Source: Hypericum androsaemum (lineage: Eukaryota > Streptophyta > Magnoliopsida > Malpighiales > Hypericaceae). Taken from it: DNA of 64,000 nucleotides. This document shows positions 10,472 to 22,706 of the stretch, in pieces; position 1 is the first letter of the stretch; each line of letters begins with the position of its first letter. The stretch spans positions 14,504,671 to 14,568,670 of the forward strand of contig OZ023183.1 in NCBI GenBank assembly GCA_963995505.1, in the 5' to 3' direction. Below the pieces are notes generated by a model. The model searched no databases. It saw nothing but the letters and a program-made list of their open reading frames with translations, and was not told where the DNA came from. Both the position numbers and the translations under genes were made by a program.

Positions 10472-11339
10472 ATGATGGCCATCACATTGAGGAGTGTGGA
10501 CGAGGATGATGAACCGTATATTTCTCCACCACCTTATGTCCCTCCACCTCCATTCCCTCAAAGACTCTGGAGAAAGTCACCACATCAGAATAAATCTACT
10601 TCAAAAGAATATGCCGAACCGATCAAGCCAGTCATAGAGGAGGAGGTAGTTACTAAAAAGAAGAAACCACCAGCCTATATCAGTGAAAAAAGAATTCTTA
10701 TGTTCCTCCACCATTACCTCAACAAGTCAAGAAAGAAGTAGTGATCGATGAGAAGGCCCTTGAATTTATAAAGACAATGGAAGACATTCAAAGCCATGTC
10801 TATTTCTTAGAGATGTTAGATAAAAGGCCACAATATGCTGAGTTTCTGAAGGAAATCATCACAAGGAAGAAGAGGCAGAATGATGGCGAGACGACCCCTT
10901 TGGTAGAAAATAATATACCACCAAAACTAAAAGATCCAGAGAGTTTTAGGATTCCTTGCACTATTGACGGTGTTCAGTTTTCACATTGCTTATCTGATTT
11001 GGGTGCCAATATTAATCTTATGCCTTGGCTACTTTCAGGAAACTCAACTTAGGGGATGTCAAACTTACACATTTCAGGCTTCAGCTGGCTGATCAAACTA
11101 TGAAGAAACTCCTTGGAATCGTGGAGGATGTGATAATCAAAGTCGACAAGTCTCCTATACCCGTAGATTTTGTCATGCTGGACTATGCTACCAATGAAAG
11201 TTACCCACTGATTCTGGGACGTCCATTCCTCAACACTTGTCATGCAATGGTAGATGTTCACAATGACAAGCTACTTCTCCGTATAAGCCCAGATGAAATA
11301 GAGTTCCAAGTAATCGATAGCCACCTCCGTCCACCGTAG
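10472..11339 (+). pseudogene. Ty3-type linker and aspartic protease, frameshifted
   Basis: Three consecutive frames (10472-10741, 10741-11052, 11025-11339) give a proline-rich linker, then PPKLKDPESFRIPCTIDG, DLGANINLMP (the protease active site, where most aspartic proteases have D-S/T-G and this plant group has DLGA) and LILGRPFLNTCHAMVDV. Two frameshifts separate the parts. The last frame ends with a stop at 11337-11339, and no reverse transcriptase follows. Protease would cut the Gag polyprotein. Confidence 0.87.
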
Positions 11340-13169
11340 TGCTAAAGGGAGTAACAAAGTCAAGCTAACGACTCTAAATTAAAACATTTAGTATTTAATT
11401 TTTCTTTATTTTTTTTACTTCAGTATCGTTATTTTGATTTAGTGTTTTAATGGTCTTAGCTGGAGGTTTAGAAAAGAGAAAACTATATTTCAACGGAGCT
11501 CCCCAGTCCATACACAAACGTTGTTGTGCGTCAAAAGTAGTTAGAGCAAAATACCACTAACCTTTCTCACCGCCTCCTTCTTTAGATTGACAGGGTAGTA
11601 CCAGTCCTCTCCTCTTTTTGTTTTTGTTATAAGTCTATTTATGTTCATGTTTGTGTGCCTTGTGATATTCCTATCTTGTGATGTTTATTGGTGTCTTGCC
11701 CCTATATTGAGGATAATGTGTTCAATAAGTGTGGGAGGGTCAACGTGCCTTTTTGTTTCAGTTTGGCGTATGTGATCGAGTCTAGGTCTAAATTTATGAG
11801 TGTTTTTGTTTGTGTTTGTGGTTGATGTGGTGTCCAAAGCAGATGATGAACCTCCCCCTCAAATTTTGAACTTTTGATAGAAGTTAAACCACATGCCTTA
11901 TTAGGAATCAAGCACGAGTACGATGAGTAGTAATGTATAGGAACAACACCCTTGGTTGTTTAGGTTACTGGTTGTACTTGGTAGATTAGACTAGAAGGAT
12001 TGATGAGTGACCTCGTGAGATATTTTAGAGCCGAAGGAGGAGACAACCATCTACGCATAGCATGAGGTGCCTACATTACTCCGGTCATCGGGTTTCATGC
12101 CATTACTTGGTACCTTTTTGGTGGTGTGGGTATAAGTGGGAGGACGGGGACCATCTTTGATTTTGAGCTTAGAGCCTTAGAGTCGGACACCTTTTATATC
12201 CCTTGTTAAAACCTGTTGAGCTTGAGCCTTTTTCTTTGAAATATTATATGTAAGCCAATGTAAGCCTTATATTCACAATCTTACCCACCTTTGATCACTT
12301 AGGTCCGAGGATGCATTAGGTCTTTATCTTTGGGGTATAATTGTAAGGGTTCACTTGGTAGAATAGCTCGAAAATGAACAATGGGAAAAATGGGTAGAAT
12401 TGAGGCCAATAAAAAAGCCTAGACCAGCTGCCCGAGATTTGTGCCATGATTTGTGATATGATGTGTGGATGTGGATGATGAAAGTTGCGAAAAGAAAAAA
12501 AAAAGAAAAGAAAAAATGTGGAAAATGTGAAAAGAAAGAAAAAATTGATGAAAAGGGAATGGGAAACTTGGAAGTGGAACAAACATTGTAAGAAGAAAAT
12601 GTGGACAGTTTGAAAAGTGGTTGGAAAGTGAATGAATAAAGGGCACAACTATGTGGTCAATATGATTGGGTGTAATATTGTGATAAGTGCATATTATATC
12701 TAGTGTGAGATGTTTAGAATAGACAAGAGCTAGAACATTTATGTGAGCTCCTCGGCTGGGTGGTTTACCTACTTCCCACATATATTATCCTCACCTGACC
12801 TTAAGCCCATTAAAACCTAATAAAAAATCCCCTTGATCATGAGCCCCACATTTATCGAGCCACCACTGAGTGAGATGTATAAATCTTTGAGACCCCGGAC
12901 GTGTACTCGAGTGATAGGTAGTTCACTACTCATATATGTGAGCTTAAATTTCTGAACCTCTGAGTGGTCAACCTTCTAGTGTAGTCTATTTAGTTCAAAA
13001 ATTGGGTTAAACTATCAAAGATGCGGTGTCTACACGTTCTTACTTCTTGTGCTCAGGTAAGAGAACTGCTATGTTGTGGGGTGGTCTTTTTATGAAAGTT
13101 CGAGATTTTGGGGTGTGTCTGATGCGCCTTACTTGTGGACAAGTAAGGAAATAAGTGTGGGGGTGTGTA
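11340..13169 (+). other. Non-coding tail of the Ty3-type element
   Basis: The autonomous relatives carry RT, RNase H and integrase about here. This stretch has no frame with any RT or integrase motif. It contains a G-rich, PPT-like run near 11725-11740 (AAGTGTGGGAGGG) after a TTGAGGATAATG motif, purine-rich runs near 12490-12620, and the real polypurine tract near 13153-13169 (AAGTGTGGGGGTGTGTA) just before the 3' LTR. Confidence 0.75.
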
Positions 13170-14577
13170 TGATGAGTGTGCAAACACTCAAGTTTTTGTC
13201 GTATGTTTCGTATGTATTTAGTCATGTTCTTGTTCATTTTCATCATGTCCAATTAAGTCTTATGTTGTTTTCATGTATTTGAGTCATGGAGTGGACTTCT
13301 ACCCTTTATCATGTTGTGTGATAGGAAGTGGAGCTCAATGAAGGCCGTGGAGGGGTAGTTTTGAGAGACCATATTGCAAGAGTCATAAATCATTTCTCAA
13401 GCATCAGATTACAACACATGAGATATCGTTGGAAAGTTTGAAGAGAGATCTATATATTTTTTTATAGTCGAGGCCAAATTTGGAGCTGAAGAGGTCAAAA
13501 ATGGGAACTACAAAGATATGACAAGGCTAATCGAAACTGGTTGCGTGGAGCTGGAGTAAGCCAACTCCTTGGCATCCGCCAATGACAACGCAGTAGCTAG
13601 GGCTTGGCAGACGCCAGCCACTTGGCAGAGGCCAGGTCCCCGATGGCAGATTTTTTAGACTTACTTTTGAGATGGGATTTCGACCATTTTGGTTTGCTAT
13701 GACTTTTGGGTTTTGACCTAGGAATATTATGTTTAAGTTATTTTCTTATACTTGGCCACTTGTTATTGGCCCGAGAACTTCTAGATATGATTTCGGCTGG
13801 CTACGTGGAGGAGATCGGCGAGGCTTGCTCGAACGACTAAGCTTTCTCTTTCCCTTCTCTATGATATTCGTTATTATGTCTTCCATTAATATCATGTGCT
13901 TTATTATTATGCTTATCGAATAGTTCTCTTGTGAGTGCGATACGCTAACTATGTGATTGATTATCTATGTTGATTGTGGTTCAAATATCTTTTGTATTAG
14001 TTATTGATTGGTGTGCTTAATACTTAATCTAACTTAATCACTTAAGTTATTATTAGAATTAATAAGAGTGGACCGAAAGGTACTCGAGTTGATAAAAAAA
14101 CTAATTAACGTGTTCTTAGGTATTGATGAGACGTCTTAATATCGTAAGAATAACCTGCTAGGAGAAATCTTCATAATTGAGATTAGTTTAGTTCTAGGTC
14201 TAATTGATGAGCAAAAGTATTGATTAGTAATCTAGGCTTTTGCTATCTTAGTTTTATCTCTCTAATGAGCGAAAGTGTTAGGGGATGTATTAGAATACTC
14301 CGGGTACTATAAGAGTTTCATAGAACCATAATCTTGACATAGGTAGTTAATCCATAGGGTATTGTGCTCGTTTGTCTCCTTTTGATTTACAACTCTTTTA
14401 TTTGTATTTTTGATTTAGTTTATTTTCTTGCAAGTTCGTGACCTACTTTATAACTTTAATTCCCTACTGCATATAATCAATTGTTCAGATTTCGTGTTCA
14501 ACCCTCAGTTTGATAATCCTACTTTTCACTATACTATTTTATTGTGTGTTTAATTGTTTGTAATTTCTCGTACATCA
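13170..14577 (+). repeat. 3' LTR of the Ty3-type element
   Basis: 1408 bp, TGATGAGT...TACATCA, aligned over its whole length with 7334-8993. A deletion of about 130 bp near 13783 removes the TATA region. The many substitutions between the two LTRs indicate an old insertion. Confidence 0.88.
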
Positions 14578-15600
14578 CCATCTCTTTGCTTGCTTGCGTC
14601 ACAGCCACATACTCACTTTTCGCGGTTGACAAGCCACAAATATTTACAACCTAGAGGCGTAAGATATCATTGTCCCTCCTAGCATAAATACATAACCACT
14701 TGTGCTCCTCTTCTCATCATGATCATTGGACCCCAAGTCTGCATCACAATACCTTAGAAGCTTCACATCTTTGTCCTCAAAACACATGGCCTTCTCAGTA
14801 ATACCTCTCAAGTAACCAAGGATTCACTTCACTGTGACTCAATGTTGCTCACCCGGATTTCTCATGAACTTGCTCACCACTCCCACCGCATGTGCTATGT
14901 CTCGCCTCGTGTAAACTATAGCATACATCAAGCTACCCCTCGCCGATGCATAAGGATTCTCCTCTATTTGAGCCTTCTTCGCCTCACTCTTATGCGAGTC
15001 CTTCTTGGACAACTTAATGTGTCCACCCAAATGAGTTAACTTGGGCTTGGCCTTTTGAATGTTGAACCTCTTCAACACTTTCTTAATGTACTCAGCCTGT
15101 GAGAGAAATAGCTTCCCTTCTGCCTTGTTCCTCTCAATCCTCATCCCAAGGATTTTCTTAGCCTTTCCCAAGTCTTTGTAGCAAACCTCTCGAACAATTG
15201 CTTCTTTACCTTGCTCATCTCTTGAGCACTCGAGCCTGCTATCAACATGTCATCAACATAAAGCAGGAGGATGATATAGCTATTATCAAAACTCTTAAAT
15301 AGCAACAATGGTCTGCCTTGCCTCACAACGCATGAACTCAATCTCGTGCATGAACCATCAAACTTCTTGTACCATTGCCTTAGAGTTTGCTTCAACCCAT
15401 ACAAGCTCTTCCTTAACCTGCACACAAGCTCACCATTACCACCCGACAAGTATCCCTGCGGTTGTACCATGTAGATCTCCTCATCTAGATCACTATGGAG
15501 AAAGGCCATCTTCGCATCCATTTGCTCCAACACTAAATTTTCCGAAGCCACCATACCCAACACCATATGAATAGTGGTTAACTTCATAACGAAGTAAAAA
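14578..15600 (-). pseudogene. copia B reverse transcriptase and RNase H N-terminal part
   Basis: On the minus strand, RT runs from about 15600: a MDAKMAFLHSDLDEEIYM palm motif, RKSLYGLKQ, and LLYVDDMLIAG with the catalytic YVDD near 15255. A frameshift near 15150 follows. After it come ILGMRIERNK, SQAEYIKKVLKRF and the connection domain; RNase H then starts below 14850 in a frame with several stops. The 14578 boundary is the Ty3-type insertion point. Confidence 0.87.
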
Positions 15601-16440
15601 TATTAGTAAAATCAATACCGTATTTTTGCTAAAATCCCTTCATTACGAGTCTTGTCTTGTAACGCTCAGTGCGATCTGCTTATTGCTTAACCCTATACAC
15701 CCAATTATTTTACAGCGCCTTCTTGTATTTAAGAAGTTGGACTAGTTCCCAAGTCCCATTACTCCTCAATGACTCCATCTCATCATCCATCGCAAGCTTC
15801 TACTTGCCCACTTGTCCACTCTCCTGGACCTCTGCAAAATTCTCTGGTTCTCCTTCATTGGTCAATAAGAGATAGAAATTAGCTGGCGAATATCTATCTG
15901 AAGACTCATGTTGTCTAGCGAACCTACTCACCAGAAGCACTGGCGGTGGAGAACTTGATCTCACTTCCTCCTCGGCCTCCTGACCATCTCGTACTTTCTT
16001 GCTCCCATCCGAGTTTGAGATGTCTAACTCGACCACCTCATTGCTAGAACCCACCTCATACAACACATTCTCATTGAATATGACATCTCGGCTTCTAATA
16101 ACCTTGTGGTTCTTCTCATCCCAAAACCTAAAACCGAAATCATCTCATCCATAGCCAATGAATGTGTACTTCTTGGACTTGGCATCTAGCTTGCTCCTAT
16201 CACCAGCATCCATATGAACATAAAAAATACAACCAAACACCCGAAGGTAAGTTAGATCAATCTCCTTACATTTTCAAGCCTCCTCCGATATTCCATTCTC
16301 CAAAGGAGTTGATGGTCCTTTATTGATCAAGAAAGCTGCAGTGTTAACCGCATCCGTCCAAAACATCTTTTATAGGCCACACTTCAACCTCGTGACCCTA
16401 ACTCTCTCATTGATCGTTATGTTGATCCTCGACCCAATAG
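15601..16440 (-). pseudogene. copia B integrase C-terminus and linker
   Basis: The minus strand encodes the integrase C-terminal core, MFWTDAVNTAAFLINKGPS near 16365-16310, then the FGC-like GCIFYVH and KKYTFIGYG motifs. A polar Ser/Glu-rich linker (16066-15800) leads to RT. Upstream catalytic parts are missing because the element is truncated near 16440. Several stops are present. Confidence 0.8.
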
Positions 16441-16756
16441 TCTTCTGGTGAAAAGAAAAGGAGTCAGCGACCTAAACCAAACTATTGTTGAAACATGTCA
16501 CCTGATATTAGGATACTTATTTAATTAATTCACGTTAGTCAAGTTAGGTCGAACCATAAAAATTGTATTCGTATCAAACCTTAGAGATTTTCATGTTTTT
16601 TCCCTATTTTTTAATTAATGATCTTACCGACAACAGTGGTAAAATCTTCCAATTAGACAATTAGCTAGATTTATCATATCGAATTATAATTATCAGATTC
16701 CACAATTACAATTCGACTCCCAAAATAGGAAAAGTTCCTGATTATGCAAATTGATT

Positions 16757-17715
16757 ATCACAAAATTGGTGGATCGTTTATGATAAGCTTGCTAACCGTT
16801 ACAAGGTAATCTATTATAATTTTTACGGCTAGTCCTTGGTTTTTTACGGCAACAAATATGGTGTAACTATTCTTGCTTCCATTTGTTGAAGCATCCAGAC
16901 GAGGAGATTCATCAGATATGTTATTCTACTAAGGTTGAAGAAGATGAAAATTTTTAAACTGAACTTCGCAAATCATAGTTTCTACTCTATAAAGAGCAAA
17001 CAACCGTGATACTGAACATGCCTGAATTTTTGTAAGTATTCTCAATTTAAATTTTTATGAACTTGCCTATTATTATAAAAATTGATAAACATATTTTTTT
17101 TGCAGTTGCATTATTCAGGCGAATTACGTTTGTTTGACTTGTGATCATATTACGACATGTGACTCACCAACAAACATCATACTTGGCCACGAGGACTTGA
17201 CACGTCTCGTGCTCCAAATATATGGGAGTCTAAGCTTACAGAATTCTTACCTGATTTTGGTCGCATCTATGATAGAATTTGCTATTAAAGATCTTAATGA
17301 AAGGTAATTGTTTATTTTTTATTTAAAATTCTAACAATAATTCAATGTGGAATTATTGATTATCTTTCTCTGTATGTTTAAGGTGGATTCCTTGAATGTC
17401 GAGGTAGAGAAAAGAGGGTCACTGATCTTTTGGAGAAAGAGATACAGATCTTGTCATCTACAACACGAGAGGTAAGTTTTCTAATTTTTTTATTTAATTT
17501 TTTATTTTCTTTGTTTTCTGTTTGTATATCATTATATATATTTTTTAAGTTAATGGACAATATAAATGTTTTTGGCAAACATACATTTGAGCTTCAAATT
17601 CTGAAGACAAGTGTCCAACAATTGAAGACAAGGTTGGAAATGAAGACATTTTAACTTAATCTGAAGTCGAAAGAGTTTGATAACATTCTAGTAAGTTGTT
17701 ATTTAGTTTTCTAGA
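16757..17715 (+). pseudogene. Unrecognised multi-exon gene, partial copy 1
   Basis: Exon-like pieces that recur in copies 2 and 3: QNWWIVYDKLANRY near 16759; FLKHPDEEIHQICYSTKVEE near 16886, ending at a GTAAG donor near 17033; CIIQANYVCLTC...CDSPTNIILG near 17105-17190; a basic/acidic helix piece EKEIQILSSTTRE near 17432-17470; and ELQILKTSVQQLKTRLEMKTF near 17590-17650. The last has a heptad pattern that suggests a coiled coil. GT/AG-like borders and T-rich stretches before the exons look like real introns. Frames carry stops. I do not recognise the family. The 316 bp before it (16441-16756) show nothing. Confidence 0.6.
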
Positions 17716-18044
17716 TTCCCACCCTCCTCCCGCTCAGAACACAAGGCGACATGTATCCTTCATGATCTCTTTTTAGTTCCATCATATATGTATAGGAATA
17801 TTCGTGATCCATTGTTGCTCTCTAGCTTCGACGAGCTCCCGGTCGCCGTCGTCTGTATTTTCTCTAGTAGATTCTGTAAATTTGAGGCTTCCTTTTATTT
17901 ATCTGAATTCTATTTTGGAATCTAAATTCGTAGAAATACAACTTCTTCCCTCTGAGAAGGAAATCTTATTTGGAGCTCTTCGAGTATCCAAATCTTGCTT
18001 CAGGAGGTCAGTTTTGTTTATAACTTTATTTTCTTCTCAGATTC
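17716..18044. other. Segment between gene-fragment copies 1 and 2
   Basis: Not shared with the other two copies. A 93-codon frame starts at 17804 but has no recognisable domain and is probably chance. It may be a remnant of an insertion or the unique 5' part of a copy. Confidence 0.35.
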
Positions 18045-19545
18045 TCCTTTTGACCAGATTCATAATGTTTTGTAATGAATTGTAAATTGTCTTTTACTTT
18101 TGATAGTTTTTTTAATGGTTAGACATCCTTATTACTTGAGATTGTTGAATTCTAATCTATAGAAAATATTTTTTTTCCAGGTAATTCCAATATTGCTACA
18201 ACAAAATTGGTGGATCATTTATGATAAGTTTGCTGACCGTTATAATGTGATCTGGCAAGTCCTTGGTATTTTTACACATCAAATATGGTGTCACTGTTCT
18301 TGTTTCCAATTTTTGAAGCATACAGATGAAGAGATTGGATAGATATGTTATTTTACTAAGGTTGAAGAAGATGAGATTTTTGAAATGAAACTTCGTAAGT
18401 CATCGTTTCTGCTCTATAAAGAGCAAACAAACGTGCCTCGATCTCTGTAAGTATTCTCAATTTAAACTTCTATGTACTTATATTTTATTATAAAAACTGA
18501 TAAACATTTTTTTTGTAGTTGCATTATTCAGGCGAATTACGTTTATCTGACTTGTGGTCAAATTGTGACATGTGACTCACCAACAAACATCATACTTGGC
18601 AATGAGGACTTGACATCTCGTGCTCTGAATATATGGGAGCCTAAGCTTAAGGAATTCTTACCCGGTTGTGGTCGCATCTGTGTTAGAATTTGCTATTAAA
18701 GATTTTAAGGAAAAAGTAATTGTTTATTTTTTATTTTGCATTTAAAATTCTAACAATAATTCAATGTGGAATTACTAGTTATCTTTATGTGCATGTTTAA
18801 GGTGGATTCCTTAAATGTCGAGGTAGAAAAAAGAGGGTCACGGATTCTCTGAGATACAAATCTTGTCATCTACAACACGAGAGATAAGTTCTCTAATTTT
18901 TTGTTTTGTTTTTTAAAGTTAATGGACACTATAGATATTTTTTTGGGAAACAAACACTTGAGCTTCAAATTCTGAAGACAAGTGTCCAACAATTGAATTC
19001 AAGTTTGGAAACGAAGACATTTCAACTTAATCTAAAGTCGAAAGAGTTTGATAACATTCTAGTAAGTTGTTGTTATTTAGTTTTGTAGAATTTTATAATT
19101 TTATATATTCTAACACAACTATGTTTGTGTTTAGGCAAGAAACCAAAGGATGATAGCATTGGTGAGACCAAGATTGAATCAATGACCATACACATTGTAT
19201 TTTTAGTGGTTTATCTTATAGTATGGTCATTGTTAATGTGGCAAGGATACAAAGGTCTTACCATTTGATTAAAGAATTTTTCTCACAAGCCTTATCTTCA
19301 AGATAATTATGTTTTTGTCATGGATTTTTTCATATGTGGATGATATATTGAGCCCCTCCTCGAATTAGATTACATCATCTCAAATAACAACGTATGAAAA
19401 AATTCAAATAACATTGAAAAGAAAGAAATGATGATGTTGTTGTTGAGTCGGTTTGAGTCAGGTTTTTGGCATTAAATTCTTGTATTTTCTTGGTGCAGTC
19501 GTACTTCATTTTGTGATTTGTGTTTTTTGTCCTGATGCTTTTTGG
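18045..19545 (+). pseudogene. Unrecognised multi-exon gene, partial copy 2
   Basis: The most compact copy. The order is a T-rich leader; QNWWIIYDKFADRY near 18205; FLKHTDEEI and YKEQTNV, ending at GTAAG near 18447; ANYVYLTC...TCDSPTNIILGNEDL near 18535-18620, continuing as LNIWEPKLKEFLPGCG; then ELQILKTSVQQLNSSLETKTF near 18961-19025 and NQRMIALV near 19142. The end shares with copy 3 a hydrophobic C-terminal stretch and a following non-coding tail (about 19260-19420). The whole suggests a protein with a coiled coil followed by a C-terminal membrane anchor. Internal stops and frame changes make it a pseudogene. Confidence 0.62.
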
Positions 19546-19685
19546 TTACATCATACTGTTTTGTGATGAATTGTAAATTGTCTTTTTTTAATATTTTTTT
19601 CAATGGTTAGGCATCCCTATTACTTGAGATTGTTGAATTATGATCTATAGATAGTGTGTTTTTTTCCAGGTCAATCCAATGTTGC

Positions 19686-22414
19686 TGTAATACCCAACTA
19701 TGTCAACTAAATTTTGTTGGTTTAATCAAGTATGTTAAGTCATTTAGAAAGATAAGAATATACTATGTGAGAAAATATCTATAAAATTTTTGTTGTAGAT
19801 ATAATAAGAATGGAATTGAGTTGATAATATCTTAATATCTGAGATGTATAAAAATTAAAGAATTGAATAAATTAGGATATCAAGAATTAAAATACCAAAA
19901 TTTAAAGTAACAGTTAAGTCATAAATTTAGCCAAACTTAAAATAATAACTCAAAAGTAGAAACGTGTCAAGTGAAAGAAATTGGATAAGAGGTGGCATGT
20001 TAAAGTAAGAGGTGATAAATTGATCATCGAGAAATCCTAGAAATATTGTTAGATATAATATGGTATGAATTAAATTTGAGATATTAAATATCAAGAAGTG
20101 ATAAAAAAAAAGAACGTGGCTTGAAAATTGAAGTGGCACGAAGTAAGTTGAGACTATATAGATGGTAGACATCAAAGGATTAATTTTGTTAGAAAAATTA
20201 GAATTTATTTACTTAACAGGAAATAGAACAAGATAAAGAATCAAGATAAAAATAAGGTAAAAGAAAAAAAATACCTTGGATAAGAAAGAGCAAAGAAACG
20301 TGGCTTTATTAGAAATTGACACCAAGTGAAAGAAAGATAAAAGGTAAGTTTGAAGCGGTGGTTATTTGTTAGTAACAATATCAAATGCTCACTTCCATCC
20401 TTTTCTCTGAAATAACGACCAGAAATATAAATAAAAGAAACCAAAGATAAGAAAAAAGAAGGGCCGACAAAGAGAAGAAAAAAAAAAGGCTAACCGAGGT
20501 AAGGTTTTTAAGTAAGATTATTTCTTATTAAGCAAGAAAATTAAGATGTGGTGAATAGGTTTGAAAATTGGTGAACGTATATTTATATAAAAGTAGCTAA
20601 TATTTTAGTTTCACCCAAAAGAAAAGAACCAGAAAAAAAAAGATAGAATAGATGAAGCGATAGTCTCGATAAGTTAGTTAAATTGGTACGTTTTTGGTAT
20701 ACAGCTTATTATCAAACAAAAATAATAAGAGGAAGGGCTAAAAGAAGTTGACCGAGGGCACTTGAATAAAAGTAGCAAAATTCAGTAAATTTGATGGATA
20801 TAGACTATGTGGTTTCATGTCCGGTAGAATTGAAATTGTAATTAATCATACCAAAAATAATATATTAGAAGAAGTTATTTAATTTGGAAAAAGATTGAAT
20901 AGATATTGAGCTTGGGTTTAATAAGACCGTAAAGAAGCAGGGACTATGAACCCAAGTTACCAAGGAAGAATTCCATTAGTTTGATATTGGACTTGTGTTT
21001 ACGGTTGAGCAAATTTGTATGAGAAAGATGAAGAAGTTAATAACCATGGAAATTCGATAATGGAAATTTTGGGATGAACAAGACAACGAGTACAGAGGAA
21101 AGTGTAAGGAAATCAAACAAAAAAGATAGGTAACTTATTTATTTAGTAAAATAAATAAGTACGGTGTAAGAACTTAACAACAGTAGTTAAGGAAAATTTA
21201 AGTAAGTTTTGGAATAATTGTTTGAGGGTTGATTGAGCAAGTTACTATGGTTATTGAACTAGGACTTATGAACGAAGAAATCTATTTTTCGGAAGGAAGG
21301 TGGATCGAGATGATTGTCGAGCCAAAATTGGTAAACAAATAATATGTGACTCATGCTTTCTTTAGCGTACTCTATTTATTTGTCATGATTTGAATATGGT
21401 AATGTGAGTGCATTTGTACATTTGTCATATGAGCATTTGTATGACATTATGATTTGTGAAAGTTTGTGTAATCAGGCCTAGCAGGGCACTGGATATATTT
21501 GATATATTTTGGGAGTCTATGAATTTGTTATGATATGAAAGTCTGTTATACGGATGGCTCCGCTCTGTGATATGGACGTCTAGTAGGCAGAGATCTACCC
21601 GTGACCAACCGGGGATGTTGGCATATGTGCACATATACTGAGGATACAATAGATTCTGATATGATCTGTTTGGCCGGCGGGGTTGGTTTCTGATGGCGCC
21701 TTTGAGATATGGTATCCTCGTGTCGGGGTTGGAGTGACACTATCTAGATCTTGCCGAATGTTCGTCAGCTCTTTTATATTATATTTGAATTATGTGTCAT
21801 GTGTCAAATTACGTGACGGTATGGGACGTTGCGTAGTTTGCTCATGTTTCTGTGCCTTTGTGATTATATGTTAATATTTAGTTATCTGGTAAATAAGACG
21901 TTATGATAATCTAAATGTCTGCATGATTCAATTGTCATGTTAGTCATATGCATGAGTTAGGTATGTTTGAGCATTGAGTAGCTAAATAAATTACGATGCA
22001 TATCTTATTTGTTTACTGAGTGTTCCAAAACACTCACCCCCCTCCTACCAGTTTTGCAGGAACTCGTACATGAGTTGTATTAGTTCAGAGATCTACTATG
22101 ATTGTACCAAGTTCGCTTTGTTCTCCAGGACTAACATCGAAGTCTCCAGTTTGTATTTTACTTTTTGATCTAGAAGCTCCGTAGTCACATGATTTGTTTT
22201 GATTTTGGGGAGTATGTATTAAAAAAAGAAAAAAAACTTGGCTTATATTTTGTAAATTTAGAATATAAAACTAAAGGCCATTAGGTTTTAAATTTTATGT
22301 TTAAATACTTATGATTATAAATTTGAATACGTTAGAGGCTGGCTAGATTTATTTTGTGAATAACATGAATTGAAGTTTAGCACCGATCACCGACCACTGA
22401 TTCGGGTCGTGACA
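19686..22414. mobile_element. Solo LTR of a long-LTR retrotransposon (probably Ty3 Tekay/Del type)
   Basis: 2729 bp, starting TGTAATACCC and ending GGGTCGTGACA. It is flanked by an exact 5-bp duplication GTTGC (19681-19685 and 22415-22419). Removing it rejoins the gene-fragment sequence exactly as in copy 2. No coding domain is inside. One LTR between matching target duplications is the signature of unequal recombination between the two LTRs of a former full element. The size and the TGTAATACCC/CGTGACA ends suit the Tekay/Del group, by inference. Orientation is not certain. Confidence 0.85.
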
Positions 22415-22706
22415 GTTGCTTCAACAAAATTGGTGCATCATGTATAATCACCTTGCTAACCGTTACAAGGTAATCTGTTTTATGGCATCAAATATGATGT
22501 GTATTATTATTTTTAGTTTTTGAAGCATACAGATGAGGAGATTGACCAGATATGTTATTTTACTAAGGTTGAAGAAGATGAAATTTTTGAAATAGAACAT
22601 CTCAAGTCATCATTTCTGCTCTATAAAGAGCAAACAACCGTGATATTGAACATGTCTAGATATCTGTAAGTATTCTGAATTTAAATTTTTATGTGCTTAT
22701 CTTTTA

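Larger units (their letters stand above)
7334..14577 (+). mobile_element. Non-autonomous Ty3-type LTR retrotransposon (gag and protease only)
   Basis: Two long direct repeats, 7334-8993 and 13170-14577, both begin TGATGAGT and end TACATCA. A primer-binding site follows the first and a G-rich polypurine tract precedes the second. The flanks are CCATT (7329-7333) and CCATC (14578-14582), a 5-bp target duplication with one later change. Between the LTRs, gag and an aspartic protease domain can be read with many breaks; then about 1.8 kb has no coding content. I find no reverse transcriptase, RNase H or integrase in any frame. The gag and protease wording fits the Athila/Tat side of plant Ty3 elements. 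Elements of this build have been called TR-GAG; this one keeps protease as well. Confidence 0.88.
6389..16440 (-). mobile_element. Ty1/copia element B, 5'-truncated and split by a Ty3-type insertion
   Basis: Read on the minus strand, it has the integrase C-terminus (about 16440-15800), reverse transcriptase (about 15600-14860), RNase H (14850-14578, continuing at 7333-7048), a polypurine tract (6980-6965) and a 3' LTR (6964-6389). The 5' LTR, gag, protease and integrase core are missing beyond about 16440. The RNase H frame is cut by the element at 7334-14577 and continues in phase on the other side once one copy of the 5-bp target duplication is discounted. Motif wording in RT (MDAKMAFLHSDLDEEIYM, LLYVDDMLIAG) is closest to the Tork/Tnt1-like branch, which is an inference from memory. 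Confidence 0.9.

Noticed and set aside
11340..13169. Hidden reverse transcriptase of the Ty3-type element
   Set aside because: I looked for YLDD/YVDD, DFRxLN and HHCC-type wording in the three plus frames and found none. The purine-rich runs near 12490-12620 produce only low-complexity translations.
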